From contig NZ_RJTX01000001.1 in assembly GCF_003729955.1 (NCBI RefSeq), forward strand, positions 1,364,001 to 1,428,000: 64,000 nucleotides of DNA. The letters are read 5' to 3'. The notes below the pieces were generated by a model that was not told where the DNA came from, did not search any database, and saw only the letters and a list, made by a program, of their open reading frames with translations. The stretch is from Chryseobacterium daecheongense. GTDB taxonomy: Bacteria; Bacteroidota; Bacteroidia; Flavobacteriales; Weeksellaceae. Positions 1 to 8,637 of the stretch are shown piece after piece (position 1 is the first letter of the stretch; every line of letters begins with the position of its first letter). The position numbers and the translations under genes were made by a program.

Positions 1-291
1 TCCGTCTTTATTCCAAGCTTCTTTTCCTGTATTGTCTTTCAGGTGCTCTGAAACTTTCATGTACAGGTTCACTGCTTTCACTCCTAAAGAAAACAGCTCT
101 CTACATTCTTTTACCGTTAAATCTATACTCCTCCTGAAAATTCCCGGCATGGACGGGATGGGTTCCTGCTTGTTTTCGCCCTCCATTACGAAGATGGGCA
201 TTACAAAATCATTGGTGGTAAGGATACTTTCTCTTACCAGACTTCTGATAGATTCGTTTACTCTCAGCCTTCTATTTCTTGAATGTATCAT
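1..291 (-). CDS. hemB: Delta-aminolevulinic acid dehydratase, N-terminal part (cut by window edge)
   Basis: Reverse translation from the ATG at 291-289 gives 97 codons open to base 1. The protein starts MIHSRNRRLRVNESIRSLVR and contains MPIFVMEG and the family-typical stretch PSMPGIFRRSIDLTVKE. HemB (porphobilinogen synthase) condenses two 5-aminolevulinate molecules in tetrapyrrole synthesis in the cytosol. Only the N-terminal arm and first barrel strands are present, so the zinc/magnesium site and Schiff-base lysines lie outside the window. The plus-strand reading over the same bases is an antisense shadow. The assignment rests on remembered family sequence. Confidence 0.85.
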   Translation of the reverse strand, partial: MIHSRNRRLRVNESIRSLVRESILTTNDFVMPIFVMEGENKQEPIPSMPGIFRRSIDLTVKECRELFSLGVKAVNLYMKVSEHLKDNTGKEAWNKDG

Positions 292-351
292 TTTTGGAAT
301 ACTTTTTGAATAAGTTTATGCAAATTTACTATAAAGTTCTGCAAAAAACTA

Positions 352-382
352 TTGCATGTGATTATAGAATTTTTTATTTTTG
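352..382 (+). promoter_or_regulatory. Predicted Bacteroidetes-type promoter for the small T9SS protein
   Basis: TTG at 352-354 and TATTTTTG at 375-382, separated by 20 bases, match the TTG / TAnnTTTG promoter pattern of Bacteroidetes. The box ends 32 bases before the ATG at 415. It lies in the divergent space between hemB and the next gene. Confidence 0.55.
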
Positions 383-414
383 TTTGTAATAACATTTCGA
401 GAAATTAAAATTTG

Positions 415-768
415 ATGAAAAAACTTTTACTTTTATTTATCTTTTTAGGCACTTTTGTTGGGTTTTCCAGCAATTTAAAAGCACAACAATTCAGGGAGCC
501 TTCCACCGCCTCACAAAAATCTGATGACGGTGTTCTTATTGCTTTTCCTAATCCTGCAAAGGATTATCTTATTGTAAAGGCAAAGGATTCTTCTTTAAAG
601 ATCAAAAGCGTTATCTTCTACTCTATTTTGGGTACACAGGTAGCGAGTTACTCCGTCAATATGAATTCCGGAGAGATCAATATTGAAAGATTAAAGCCCG
701 GTAAATACTTAATTCGATACATTTTGAGTGATAATACCCAAAAGGTCACGCAGATCGTAAAACAATAA
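415..768 (+). CDS. Small secreted protein with T9SS type A sorting domain
   Basis: A 117-residue protein read from ATG 415; an in-frame TTG at 412 is less likely to be the start. Residues 1-24 form a signal peptide (MKKLLLLFIFLGTF, cleavage near KAQ). Almost all of the rest is one Por secretion tail: AFPNPAKDYLIVKA, an SILGTQV strand, then IERLKPGKYLIRY. Type A tails direct proteins through the type IX secretion system and are normally removed at the surface. Here there is almost no cargo: about 20 residues separate signal and tail. It may be a free-standing sorting domain or a surface peptide. Own promoter and a strong terminator follow, so it is probably monocistronic. Confidence 0.8.
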   Translation: MKKLLLLFIFLGTFVGFSSNLKAQQFREPSTASQKSDDGVLIAFPNPAKDYLIVKAKDSSLKIKSVIFYSILGTQVASYSVNMNSGEINIERLKPGKYLIRYILSDNTQKVTQIVKQ

Positions 769-773
769 AATAC

Positions 774-799
774 AATCCTGATAATCATCAGGATTTTTT
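774..799 (+). terminator. Intrinsic terminator
   Basis: Perfect 9-bp stem AATCCTGAT / ATCAGGATT (774-782 and 787-795) with a 4-base loop, followed by T-rich sequence. It sits 5 bases after the stop at 768. Confidence 0.85.
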
Positions 800-874
800 C
801 TTTTTAAAAGGATACTGTTTCTTTATTCCGTAACTTTCGGAATATTTTTATACTAATTACAGAAAAGTAAGTTA

Positions 875-1786
875 ATGTTAAAAGCTGAACATATTACTAA
901 AACCTACAATGCAGGGAAAAAAGTAGCATTGGATGATTTCAGTATACATGTGCCCAAAGGAAGCATCTACGGGCTTTTAGGACCAAATGGAGCGGGAAAA
1001 ACTTCATTTATCCGTATCATCAATCAGATTACACAGGCGGACTCTGGAAATGTCTGGATCAATGGAGACAAACTTAACCCCACTCATATCAAAGATATTG
1101 GTTATATGCCTGAAGAAAGAGGGCTTTATAAAAATATGAGCGTAGGAGATCAGATTCTTTATTTTGGAGAACTGAAGGGAATGAGTAAAAACGATGCCTT
1201 AAACGAAGCCAAAAAATGGTTTGAAAAGCTGAACATCGACCAATGGTGGAAGAAAAAGCTTTCTGAACTTTCCAAAGGGATGGCTCAGAAAATCCAGTTT
1301 GTAGTAACCGTTTTACACCGACCTCATCTGCTGATTCTGGATGAACCTTTTTCAGGCTTTGACCCTGTGAACGCCAATTTGATCAAAGATCAGATCATTG
1401 ATCTTAAAAATAACGGAACCACGATCATTTTATCTACTCACAGAATGGAAAGTGTGGAAGAAATGTGTGATTATGTAGCCCTGATCAACAATTCCAAAAA
1501 AATTATTGACGGAAGAGTGTTTGATGTGAGGGAAAAATTCAAAAAGAATATTTTTGGGGTTACCCTTTCGGAAGTGAATGATCAGCATATGGATACTTTT
1601 AAAAGCAAATATGAGATCTCTAACTTTTCTCATGAGAATAATCTGGTTTCATTTGATCTGAAGAATACCGGAGATCAAAACCATGTTCTTTTGGATCTGG
1701 TACATGTTGGAAAGGTACGGTCATTCGATGAAAAGATTCCAAGCATGAATGAAGTGTTTATTAATGCTGTAAGTAATCATTCTTAA
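875..1786 (+). CDS. ABC transporter ATP-binding protein (NatA-like)
   Basis: A 303-residue ATPase subunit of an ABC-2 type exporter. Visible motifs are Walker A GPNGAGKT (about 36-43), signature LSKGMAQK in place of the usual LSGGQ, Walker B LLILDEPFSGFDP (about 152-164) and the H-loop STHRME. The last 80 residues resemble the C-terminal extension common in NatA-like subunits. The permease gene follows after 2 bases, so the two should be cotranscribed. The export substrate cannot be told from sequence; NatA/NatB-type pairs are linked to sodium or antibiotic efflux in other bacteria. Confidence 0.85.
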   Translation: MLKAEHITKTYNAGKKVALDDFSIHVPKGSIYGLLGPNGAGKTSFIRIINQITQADSGNVWINGDKLNPTHIKDIGYMPEERGLYKNMSVGDQILYFGELKGMSKNDALNEAKKWFEKLNIDQWWKKKLSELSKGMAQKIQFVVTVLHRPHLLILDEPFSGFDPVNANLIKDQIIDLKNNGTTIILSTHRMESVEEMCDYVALINNSKKIIDGRVFDVREKFKKNIFGVTLSEVNDQHMDTFKSKYEISNFSHENNLVSFDLKNTGDQNHVLLDLVHVGKVRSFDEKIPSMNEVFINAVSNHS

Positions 1787-1788
1787 TT

Positions 1789-3099
1789 ATGAATAACATT
1801 TTTCTTATTACAAAAAGGGAGTTTCTTACGCAGGTTAAGAAAAAATCCTTCATCATATTAACACTATTAGCTCCTTTAATGATTATTGCTTTTGGAGCTG
1901 TTATTGGTTTAATGTTTAAAGCCAATGAATCTCACAATGTGATTCAGGTGGTTGATAAAAGCGGACTTTTCAAAGGGCAGTTGAAATCAGATGATAAGCT
2001 TAATTATATTTTTATACCTGATGCCAATGAAAATGCGAAAATCAATGCTTTAAAGGATGATGAGTCATTAAATGGAATTCTTATTCTACCAGAACTGAAA
2101 AATCACAATTATGATGAGCTGGAAAAAAATACAAGGCTTGTTGTAAACAGTAAAATAGGTTTTGACACCAAGCAACGTATTGTTTCCGATATTGCCAATG
2201 TTATCAAGAAAGAAAAAATGAAGCAATTAGGTATTGCCGAAACAGAGCTTAATAACCTGGATAAATATTTCACGTTAAAAACGATCAACGTTTCTGAGAA
2301 TAACAAAGAGGATTCTGATCTTGCTTTTGGAGTAAAAACCGGCTTAAGTATGGTTTTAATGTATGTAACGTTTATGTTCATTATCATTTATGGAGTAAGG
2401 GTCATGCGAAGTGTTCTGGAAGAGAAAAACAACAGGGTGGTTGAGATCATTATTTCTTCTGTAAAACCTTTTGAGCTGATGATGGGGAAAATTTTAGGAG
2501 TAACAATGGTGGCTTTAACCCAGTTCATTATCTGGATTACCATGTCCGTTATTGGAGCACTGATCCTAAATACAGGTTTTTCCTCCATTCAAAAGAATAT
2601 CCCCGGCGGAAGTGAGGAAATAATGAGTAAATTGGATATTACTCAAATTGCTACGCAGGTTTCTCATAGTCTATTGGAACTTAATTTCCCATTGATCATT
2701 TTTGTATTCATTATTTACTTTTTATTAGGTTATATATTTTACAGCTCTATTTATGCGGCGATTGGTTCGGCGGTAGATAATGAGACAGAAACGCAGCAAT
2801 TCACTTTATTTGCTATTTTGCCATTAACTTTAGGAATGTATGGCAGCTTTTCTTTGATGAATAATCCGGACGGACCTTTAGGTTTCTGGTTGTCTATCAT
2901 TCCGTTTACCTCACCTGTAGCCATGATTGCAAGGATCCCTTTTGGAGTTCCTGTATGGCAACTGGTTCTATCTATAGCATTACTGTTGGGAACAACTGTT
3001 TTTATGATATTCCTTGCCGGAAAAATCTACAGAGTAGGCATTTTGATGTATGGAAACAAAGCAACGATGAAAGAGCTTTGGAAGTGGATCAAAGGGTAA
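1789..3099 (+). CDS. ABC-2 type transporter permease (NatB-like)
   Basis: A 436-residue membrane subunit paired with the ATPase just upstream. One N-terminal helix (about 20-43) is followed by a roughly 130-residue extracytoplasmic domain (about 50-180). A cluster of helices comes after it, starting at LSMVLMYVTFMFIIIYGV, with a cytoplasmic loop VLEEKNNRVVEIIISSVKP typical of ABC-2 permeases, and ends with a helix near the C terminus. The large outer loop is the usual layout of NatB/YhaP proteins. It probably works as a 2+2 complex in the inner membrane. It ends at a strong hairpin shared with the convergent gene. Confidence 0.85.
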   Translation: MNNIFLITKREFLTQVKKKSFIILTLLAPLMIIAFGAVIGLMFKANESHNVIQVVDKSGLFKGQLKSDDKLNYIFIPDANENAKINALKDDESLNGILILPELKNHNYDELEKNTRLVVNSKIGFDTKQRIVSDIANVIKKEKMKQLGIAETELNNLDKYFTLKTINVSENNKEDSDLAFGVKTGLSMVLMYVTFMFIIIYGVRVMRSVLEEKNNRVVEIIISSVKPFELMMGKILGVTMVALTQFIIWITMSVIGALILNTGFSSIQKNIPGGSEEIMSKLDITQIATQVSHSLLELNFPLIIFVFIIYFLLGYIFYSSIYAAIGSAVDNETETQQFTLFAILPLTLGMYGSFSLMNNPDGPLGFWLSIIPFTSPVAMIARIPFGVPVWQLVLSIALLLGTTVFMIFLAGKIYRVGILMYGNKATMKELWKWIKG

Positions 3100-3124
3100 G
3101 ATTTAAATTATATTGTATAAAAAT

Positions 3125-3152
3125 AAATCCCGGAAAGTACTTTCCGGGATTT
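3125..3152. terminator. Bidirectional intrinsic terminator
   Basis: A perfect inverted repeat AAATCCCGGAAAGT / ACTTTCCGGGATTT spans 3125-3152. A-rich flank on one side and T-rich on the other let it serve both the ABC permease (+) and the convergent barrel-protein gene (-). Confidence 0.85.
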
Positions 3153-3172
3153 TATATTGAATAAAAATATTC

Positions 3173-3832
3173 TTATTGGAAAATGTAGCTTAAGCTTAAT
3201 CCAATCACCTGTTCTGATTTGCCTTTTGAAGTTCCATTGGGTTCTTTAGCAAGATCAGGATATGTATTGGTTACTCCAAAATCATATTTTAAAGTAAGTT
3301 CCAGCTGTCTTTTGTAGCTGTATCCTACCCCGACACCGATTGCAAAATTAAAGCTGGCAGCTTTTCCACTATATGGATAACCTTCCACATCCGGATCGTA
3401 ATAAGGTCTTGTTACAGGAGCATCCTTAACATTCTGGCTCAGCAAGAAATTAAATCTTGGACCTATCATTCCAAAAAACTCTGATTCAGCTTCTGAAAAA
3501 TAGCCTTTGAAATAAACAGGTACACTTAAATAGTTATTGGCATATACAGCGTCATAACCATCTGCGCCTTTCGCATCTTTATCTTTTCCTGTTTCTCCTG
3601 CTCCATAATACAGAATTTCCGGCTGAAGATAAAACTGGTTATCTTTTCCCAGCGGGATCAAAGCTAATGCTCCTCCATGAAAAGCAAATCTTGGTCCTGA
3701 CGGATTATGGGCATTCTTTACTCGGGAATAATTACCTCCGGCTGTGATACCGAACCTTGTGCTACTAAAATCAATCTGTGCGAATGATAATGTGGAAAAA
3801 GCCAAAGCTGAGGTTAATAAAATTTTTTTCAT
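3173..3832 (-). CDS. Outer membrane beta-barrel protein (PorT/OmpW-like porin family)
   Basis: A 219-residue protein with signal peptide MKKILLTSALAFSTLSFAQ. The mature part alternates hydrophobic and polar residues in strands with aromatic ends (RFGITAGGNYSRVK, QFYLQPEILYYGAG, YLSVPVYFKGYF, FNFAIGVGVGYSYK, LELTLKYDFGVT) and ends in SLSYIFQ, a terminal-aromatic strand typical of outer-membrane insertion. This is the OMP_b-brl_2 style of protein common in Bacteroidetes. Its role is unknown. The gene starts 20 bases after the sucD stop, so it may be read through from the sucD promoter. Confidence 0.75.
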   Translation of the reverse strand: MKKILLTSALAFSTLSFAQIDFSSTRFGITAGGNYSRVKNAHNPSGPRFAFHGGALALIPLGKDNQFYLQPEILYYGAGETGKDKDAKGADGYDAVYANNYLSVPVYFKGYFSEAESEFFGMIGPRFNFLLSQNVKDAPVTRPYYDPDVEGYPYSGKAASFNFAIGVGVGYSYKRQLELTLKYDFGVTNTYPDLAKEPNGTSKGKSEQVIGLSLSYIFQ

Positions 3833-3852
3833 ATCGTTTGTTTTGAATTATT

Positions 3853-4725
3853 TTATCCTAACACTTTTGCAACAGTTGCACCGATATCAGCTGGAGAATC
3901 AACAACGTTGATACCATTTTCTCTCATGATCTCCATTTTTGCCTGAGCTGTATCTTCAGCACCACCTACAATAGCACCTGCATGTCCCATTGTTCTTCCT
4001 TTAGGAGCAGTTTGTCCTGCGATGAACCCTACAACCGGTTTAGTAGAACCACTTGCTTTATACCATCTTGCTGCTTCAGCTTCCAATCCACCACCGATCT
4101 CACCAATCATTACAACAGCTTCAGTTTCTGGATCGTTGATGAATAATTCCAATGCTTCTCTGGTTGTAGTACCAATGATTGGGTCACCACCGATACCAAT
4201 TGCAGTAGAGATACCGTAACCAGCTCTTACTACCTGATCAGCAGCCTCATATGTTAAAGTACCTGATTTTGAAACAATACCTACTTTTCCTTTTTTGAAA
4301 ACGAAACCAGGCATAATACCAATTTTAGCTTCTTCAGAAGTAATGATTCCAGGACAGTTCGGACCGATTAATCTGCAGTCTCTGTCAGCAATATAAGATT
4401 TCACTTTTACCATGTCCGCTACAGGAATACCTTCAGTAATACATACGATCACCTTAATTCCTGCTTCTGCAGCTTCCATAATAGCGTCTGCTGCAAATGC
4501 TGGTGGTACGAAAATGATACTTACATTAGCTCCTGCTTTTTCAACAGCGTCAGCAACGGTATTAAATACTGGCTTTCCTAAGTGCTCGCTACCTCCTTTT
4601 CCCGGAGTAACTCCACCTACTACGTTGGTTCCGTATTCAATCATCTGACCTGCATGGAAAGTACCTTCGTTCCCAGTAAATCCTTGTACAATTACTTTAG
4701 AATCTTTGTTTACTAAAATTGACAT
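3853..4725 (-). CDS. sucD: Succinyl-CoA ligase, alpha subunit
   Basis: 290 residues, full length for SucD. The CoA-binding Rossmann part opens with [14 protein letters not shown]. The phosphohistidine is His248 in [10 protein letters not shown], and the Cys-containing loop GPNCPGII is present. With SucB-type beta subunit (SucC), which is not in this window, it makes ATP or GTP from succinyl-CoA in the TCA cycle. A promoter fits directly upstream (4769-4801), so the gene is probably expressed apart from the lipid A genes. Confidence 0.96.
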   Translation of the reverse strand: MSILVNKDSKVIVQGFTGNEGTFHAGQMIEYGTNVVGGVTPGKGGSEHLGKPVFNTVADAVEKAGANVSIIFVPPAFAADAIMEAAEAGIKVIVCITEGIPVADMVKVKSYIADRDCRLIGPNCPGIITSEEAKIGIMPGFVFKKGKVGIVSKSGTLTYEAADQVVRAGYGISTAIGIGGDPIIGTTTREALELFINDPETEAVVMIGEIGGGLEAEAARWYKASGSTKPVVGFIAGQTAPKGRTMGHAGAIVGGAEDTAQAKMEIMRENGINVVDSPADIGATVAKVLG

Positions 4726-4768
4726 TTTATTGTTATTTAAATTTATTTTTTTACTTTATTAATGCTCA

Positions 4769-4801
4769 CAAATTTACTTATTTTTCTTTGATTTCAGACA
4801 A
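4769..4801 (-). promoter_or_regulatory. Predicted promoter for sucD
   Basis: Reading the minus strand, TTG (4801-4799), 22 bases, then TAAATTTG (4776-4769) matches the Bacteroidetes pattern. The leader to the ATG at 4725 would be about 35-40 bases. Confidence 0.6.
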
Positions 4802-4816
4802 AACCATCGAATTTGT

Positions 4817-5719
4817 TTATTTGAGATTTCTCAGCTTTACTTCTTTTTTCAGATAGGTTTTAAAATCTTCTGCAAACATCCCGATATAGGTTCCTTTTTC
4901 AAGGTCTCTGTTGACTCCTGTCTTCCCTAATAATACCGTTCCAGCTTCTACTTTATTTCCCGAAGCGATACCTACCTGTCCCCAAAGCGTAACCTCATCT
5001 CCTATTACACAACATCCCGCAATGCCTACCTGGGAAGCAATTAAGCATTTTTTGCCAATCACGGTATCATGCCCAATCTGAATTTGATTATCTAAAACGG
5101 AACCTTCTCCAATTACTGTAGAAGCAGTCACCCCTCTGTCAATGGTGCAGTTATTTCCAATTTCCACATTGTTTTCAATAACAACATTTCCTACGGAAAT
5201 AAGACGGTCGAAGTTACCATTCAGTTTACGGTAATAGAAAGCATCTCCTCCAAGTACCGTTCCGGATTGAATGATCACATTATCTCCGATTTCGGTTCTG
5301 TCTCCAATGACAACATTTGGGAAAATAAGGGTATTCTTTCCAATTTTCACATTGTTTCCAATAACAGCCGTACGATGGATTTTTGTTCCTTCGCCAATTT
5401 CCATATCGTGAAGCTCTTCCGTGAAATTGTATATTCTTGTAAAGTGAGTATTGATTCTGTTAAAATCTCTGAAGGGGTCTTCAGACACCAGAAGTGCTTT
5501 TCCTTCCGGACATTCAACTTCTTTATCAATTAAAATAATAGTTGCCGCAGAATTTAAGGCTTTATCATAATACTTCGGGTGATTAACAAAAACGATATCA
5601 CCAGGTTGTACCATATGAATCTCATTGGTTCCCAATACTTCGAAGTCTTCCGGACCGATAAATTTCGCACCTACTAAATCGGCAATAGTTTTAAGTTTTT
5701 GTGGAGAATGGAATCTCAT
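4817..5719 (-). CDS. LpxD-like left-handed beta-helix acyltransferase (paralogue)
   Basis: 300 residues against 343 for the lpxD gene at 8630. It has an LpxD-type N-terminal domain (about 1-100, including [16 protein letters not shown]) and then hexapeptide repeats from about 110 to 280 ([34 protein letters not shown]). The catalytic-type histidine is kept in QIGHDTVIG. LpxD transfers a hydroxyacyl chain to UDP-3-O-acyl-glucosamine. A second homologue next to efp and sucD may have a different acyl chain or acceptor. It lies in the same direction as the lipid A genes, 64 bases after efp. The function is inferred from family only. Confidence 0.75.
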   Translation of the reverse strand: MRFHSPQKLKTIADLVGAKFIGPEDFEVLGTNEIHMVQPGDIVFVNHPKYYDKALNSAATIILIDKEVECPEGKALLVSEDPFRDFNRINTHFTRIYNFTEELHDMEIGEGTKIHRTAVIGNNVKIGKNTLIFPNVVIGDRTEIGDNVIIQSGTVLGGDAFYYRKLNGNFDRLISVGNVVIENNVEIGNNCTIDRGVTASTVIGEGSVLDNQIQIGHDTVIGKKCLIASQVGIAGCCVIGDEVTLWGQVGIASGNKVEAGTVLLGKTGVNRDLEKGTYIGMFAEDFKTYLKKEVKLRNLK

Positions 5720-5783
5720 AAATTGATTATCTTATAAAACAAAATTCGGAATGCAAGGGCAAACCGAATTGTTGTAAATTATA

Positions 5784-6350
5784 TTATTCTTTTACTCTTT
5801 CTAAGTAAGAACCGTCTTCTGTGCTTACTTTGATTTTGTCTCCCGGCTCAATGAATAAAGGAACCATTACTCTAGCACCTGTTTCTACGATTGCATTTTT
5901 AAGTGCATTGGTTGCTGTATTTCCTTTTACGCCCGGATCAGCTTCAATAACATCTAAATATACAGATTGTGGAAGTTCTGCCGAAAGAGGAGTTTCATCA
6001 ACTTCTTTTAAAATAATCGTCACTTCTTCTCCAGCTTTCATGAACTGAGAGTTTTCAATCATTTCTTTATTTAAATATAATTGGGAGAAGTCATCATTAT
6101 TCATGAAGTGGAAACCATTCTCATCATCATAAAGGTATTGGTATTTTCTTGTAATAACTTTTACCTCATCAATTTTATGACCAGCAGAGAATGTATTATC
6201 AATTACTTTTCCGTTAGTTACTGATTTCAATTTTGTTCTTACAAAAGCAGGTCCTTTTCCTGGTTTTACGTGAAGGAACTCGATTACTTTATAAATATCA
6301 TTACTGTACTCAATACAAAGCCCTTTTCTGATATCGTTACTTGTTGCCAT
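5784..6350 (-). CDS. efp: Translation elongation factor P
   Basis: 188 residues in three beta-barrel domains, typical of EF-P, which relieves ribosome stalling at polyproline stretches. The tip loop is HVKPGKGPAFVR, with Lys32 at the position that is modified in other bacteria. The C-terminal signature ETGARVMVPLFIEPGDKIKV is present. It lies between lpxA and the LpxD-like gene. A 100-base upstream space contains a short tandem repeat that overlaps the lpxA stop codon. Confidence 0.96.
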   Translation of the reverse strand: MATSNDIRKGLCIEYSNDIYKVIEFLHVKPGKGPAFVRTKLKSVTNGKVIDNTFSAGHKIDEVKVITRKYQYLYDDENGFHFMNNDDFSQLYLNKEMIENSQFMKAGEEVTIILKEVDETPLSAELPQSVYLDVIEADPGVKGNTATNALKNAIVETGARVMVPLFIEPGDKIKVSTEDGSYLERVKE

Positions 6351-6420
6351 TAATTTATATTATCTTTTATTGTTACTGTTTATTTGTAAAATCGTGAAAT
6401 CGTAAATTTGACTATTATTA

Positions 6421-6452
6421 TTTTTCGATTTTACTGTTTTTCGATTTTACTT
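6421..6452. repeat. 16-bp tandem repeat between efp and lpxA
   Basis: TTTTTCGATTTTACTG (6421-6436) is followed at once by TTTTTCGATTTTACTT (6437-6452). The second copy reaches into the lpxA stop codon. Partly similar sequence (TTTGTAAAATCG) lies at 6393-6404 on the same strand but inverted. No function is evident. Confidence 0.7.
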
Positions 6453-7239
6453 ATTCTTTTCCGGTTCCGTATCCTTTCACGATACCTCTTGGAGAGTTTT
6501 GGATGAACTGAAGGATTTCGTCTCTTTCAGCCGTTGGAAGCATCTCTTTTTCAATATAAGAAATTGCCTGAGAAACATTCATTTTCATCTGAAAAATAGC
6601 TCTGTATATTTTCTGGATTTCAAAGATTTTTTCATTGGTAAAACCTCTTCTTCTCAGTCCTACGGAGTTGATCCCGGCATAAGACATAGGCTCTCTTGCC
6701 ACTTTTACGTAAGGCGGAATATCTTTTCTCACCAATGTACCTCCTGAGATCATCACGTGTTTCCCGATTTTTCCGAATTGATGAACGGCACTTAAACCAC
6801 CCATTACAGTATAATCTCCGATTTCCACGTGCCCAGCAATACCACAACCGTTGACAATGATAACGTGATCACCAATAACACAGTCGTGAGCAATATGGGA
6901 AGTCGCCATGATGAGGCAGTTTTTACCGATTTTGGTATATCCCAGCGCTTTTGTACCTCTGTTTACCGTTACACATTCCCTGATCGTTGTATCATCACCA
7001 ATAATTACCTGGGTATCCTCACCATCAAACTTCAGATCCTGCGGAATTGCAGAGATTACTGTTCCCGGGAAAATCCTACAGTTCTTCCCTATTCTCGCCC
7101 CATCCATAATGGTCACGTTGGGACCGATCCAGGTTCCTTCTCCGATTTCCACATCTCCTGCAATTGTAGTAAAAGGTTCTACAATAACGTTTTTGCTGAT
7201 TTTCGCACGTTTATCTACGGCTGCTAATTGATGAATCAT
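6451..7239 (-). CDS. lpxA: Acyl-ACP--UDP-N-acetylglucosamine O-acyltransferase
   Basis: 262 residues, the normal LpxA length. It performs the first step of lipid A synthesis, 3-O-acylation of UDP-GlcNAc. Left-handed beta-helix repeats run from about 8 to 190. The catalytic histidine is His118 in HIAHDCVIG, and the C-terminal helical part includes FTNEKIFEIQKIYRAIF. The start codon directly abuts the stop of lpxC/fabZ (7240), which suggests tight translational coupling. Confidence 0.96.
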   Translation of the reverse strand: MIHQLAAVDKRAKISKNVIVEPFTTIAGDVEIGEGTWIGPNVTIMDGARIGKNCRIFPGTVISAIPQDLKFDGEDTQVIIGDDTTIRECVTVNRGTKALGYTKIGKNCLIMATSHIAHDCVIGDHVIIVNGCGIAGHVEIGDYTVMGGLSAVHQFGKIGKHVMISGGTLVRKDIPPYVKVAREPMSYAGINSVGLRRRGFTNEKIFEIQKIYRAIFQMKMNVSQAISYIEKEMLPTAERDEILQFIQNSPRGIVKGYGTGKE

Positions 7240-8637
7240 TTAATCAACTTTATTTTTTGCAACTTGCGCCATTAATTCTGCCTCTACAGCTACTGTATCT
7301 CCTACATATCCGTATCCCTGCATATGTACAATACCTCTTCTGATTGGCTCAATCAATTCGATTTTGAAAATGATGGTATCTCCCGGAACTACTTTTCTTT
7401 TGAACTTTACCTTATCGATTTTAATAAAATAGGTAGAATAGTTTTCAGGATCCGGAACGCTTGCCAATACTAAGATTCCTCCTGTCTGAGCTAAAGCTTC
7501 CACTTGTAAAACTCCCGGCATTACGGGTTCTTTAGGAAAGTGTCCCACAAAGAACGGTTCGTTCATGGTTACATTTTTCAATCCTACTACGTGAGAATCT
7601 GAAAGCTCAAGAATTTTATCGATCAATAAGAATGGAGGTCTGTGCGGCATAAGGCGCATAATTCCGTTGATATCGAAAACAGGTTCTTTCGTCAGGTCAA
7701 AATCCGGAACATTTTTCTTTTTCTGTAATTTCCATTGACGGTTCAGTTTTTTAGCAAACTGGGTATTTACATAATGTCCGGGCTTATTGGCAATAACTTT
7801 TCCTTTTATTTTCACTCCTGCCAAAGCCAAATCACCGATTACATCCAATAATTTATGTCTCGCTGCTTCGTTAGGGTAATTTAAAGTGAGGTTATCAAGA
7901 ATTCCGTTAGGTCTGATAGAAACATGGTCTTTACCAAACGCTTTTTTCAATTTTTCTGTAGTATCCGGAGTTAAATCTTTATCTACATATACGATGGCAT
8001 TGGAAATATCTCCGCCTTTGATCAACCCGTGATCTAAAAGCATTTCCAGCTCATGTAAGAAACTGAATGTTCTTGCAGATGAAATTTCTTCTTTAAACTC
8101 GGAAATATTTTTCATAGTAGCATTTTGGGTTCCTAACACTTTAGTCCCAAAATCCACCATTGTAGTAATTTCGTAGGTATCCGAAGGAATAATTGTAATT
8201 TCTGATCCCGTTGCAGGATCCACATAGCTCAGAACTTCTTTAACAACAAGGTATTCTCTTGCAATATTCTGTTCTACTACTCCTACGCTTTCGATAGCTT
8301 CTACAAAGAATTTGGAAGATCCATCTAAGATCGGAGGTTCTGAAGCATCCATTTCAAGGATGGCATTATCTATATCACATCCTACTAATGCGGCTAAAAG
8401 ATGCTCGCAAGTAGTAATTTTTACGCCTAATTTTTCTAATGTTGTTCCTCTTTCAGTGGCTACAACATAGTTTACATCCGCTTCAACCTGAGGGTGCCCC
8501 TCCAAATCGGTTCTTACGAATACAAAACCTGTGTTTTCTTTAGCAGGTTTAATGGTTAGTTTTACTTCTTTACCTGTATGAAGGCCAATTCCGGAAAGCG
8601 TTACTTCTTCACGGAGTGTTTTTTGCATATCACTCAT
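7240..8637 (-). CDS. lpxC/fabZ: Bifunctional LpxC deacetylase / FabZ dehydratase
   Basis: 465 residues from the ATG at 8637 (MSDMQKTLREEVTLSGIGLH). The N-terminal LpxC part (about 1-300) has zinc and active-site motifs TCEHLLAAL, AARHKLLDVIGDLAL and KPGHYVNTQF. The C-terminal FabZ part (about 315-465) has MPHRPPFLLIDKI and GHFPKEPVMPGVLQVEALAQ, with its His and Glu. One chain therefore carries UDP-3-O-acyl-GlcNAc deacetylation and 3-hydroxyacyl-ACP dehydration. This fusion is a known Bacteroidetes arrangement. The ATG overlaps the end of lpxD by 8 bases. An upstream non-ATG reading is rejected. Confidence 0.95.
   Translation of the reverse strand: MSDMQKTLREEVTLSGIGLHTGKEVKLTIKPAKENTGFVFVRTDLEGHPQVEADVNYVVATERGTTLEKLGVKITTCEHLLAALVGCDIDNAILEMDASEPPILDGSSKFFVEAIESVGVVEQNIAREYLVVKEVLSYVDPATGSEITIIPSDTYEITTMVDFGTKVLGTQNATMKNISEFKEEISSARTFSFLHELEMLLDHGLIKGGDISNAIVYVDKDLTPDTTEKLKKAFGKDHVSIRPNGILDNLTLNYPNEAARHKLLDVIGDLALAGVKIKGKVIANKPGHYVNTQFAKKLNRQWKLQKKKNVPDFDLTKEPVFDINGIMRLMPHRPPFLLIDKILELSDSHVVGLKNVTMNEPFFVGHFPKEPVMPGVLQVEALAQTGGILVLASVPDPENYSTYFIKIDKVKFKRKVVPGDTIIFKIELIEPIRRGIVHMQGYGYVGDTVAVEAELMAQVAKNKVD

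Noticed and set aside
32..313. Plus-strand open frame of 93 codons at the window start
   Set aside because: It is antisense to the hemB N terminus, which reads as a conserved protein on the minus strand.
6829..7227. Plus-strand open frame of 132 codons inside lpxA
   Set aside because: Antisense shadow of a strongly conserved hexapeptide-repeat gene; no signal or domain of its own.
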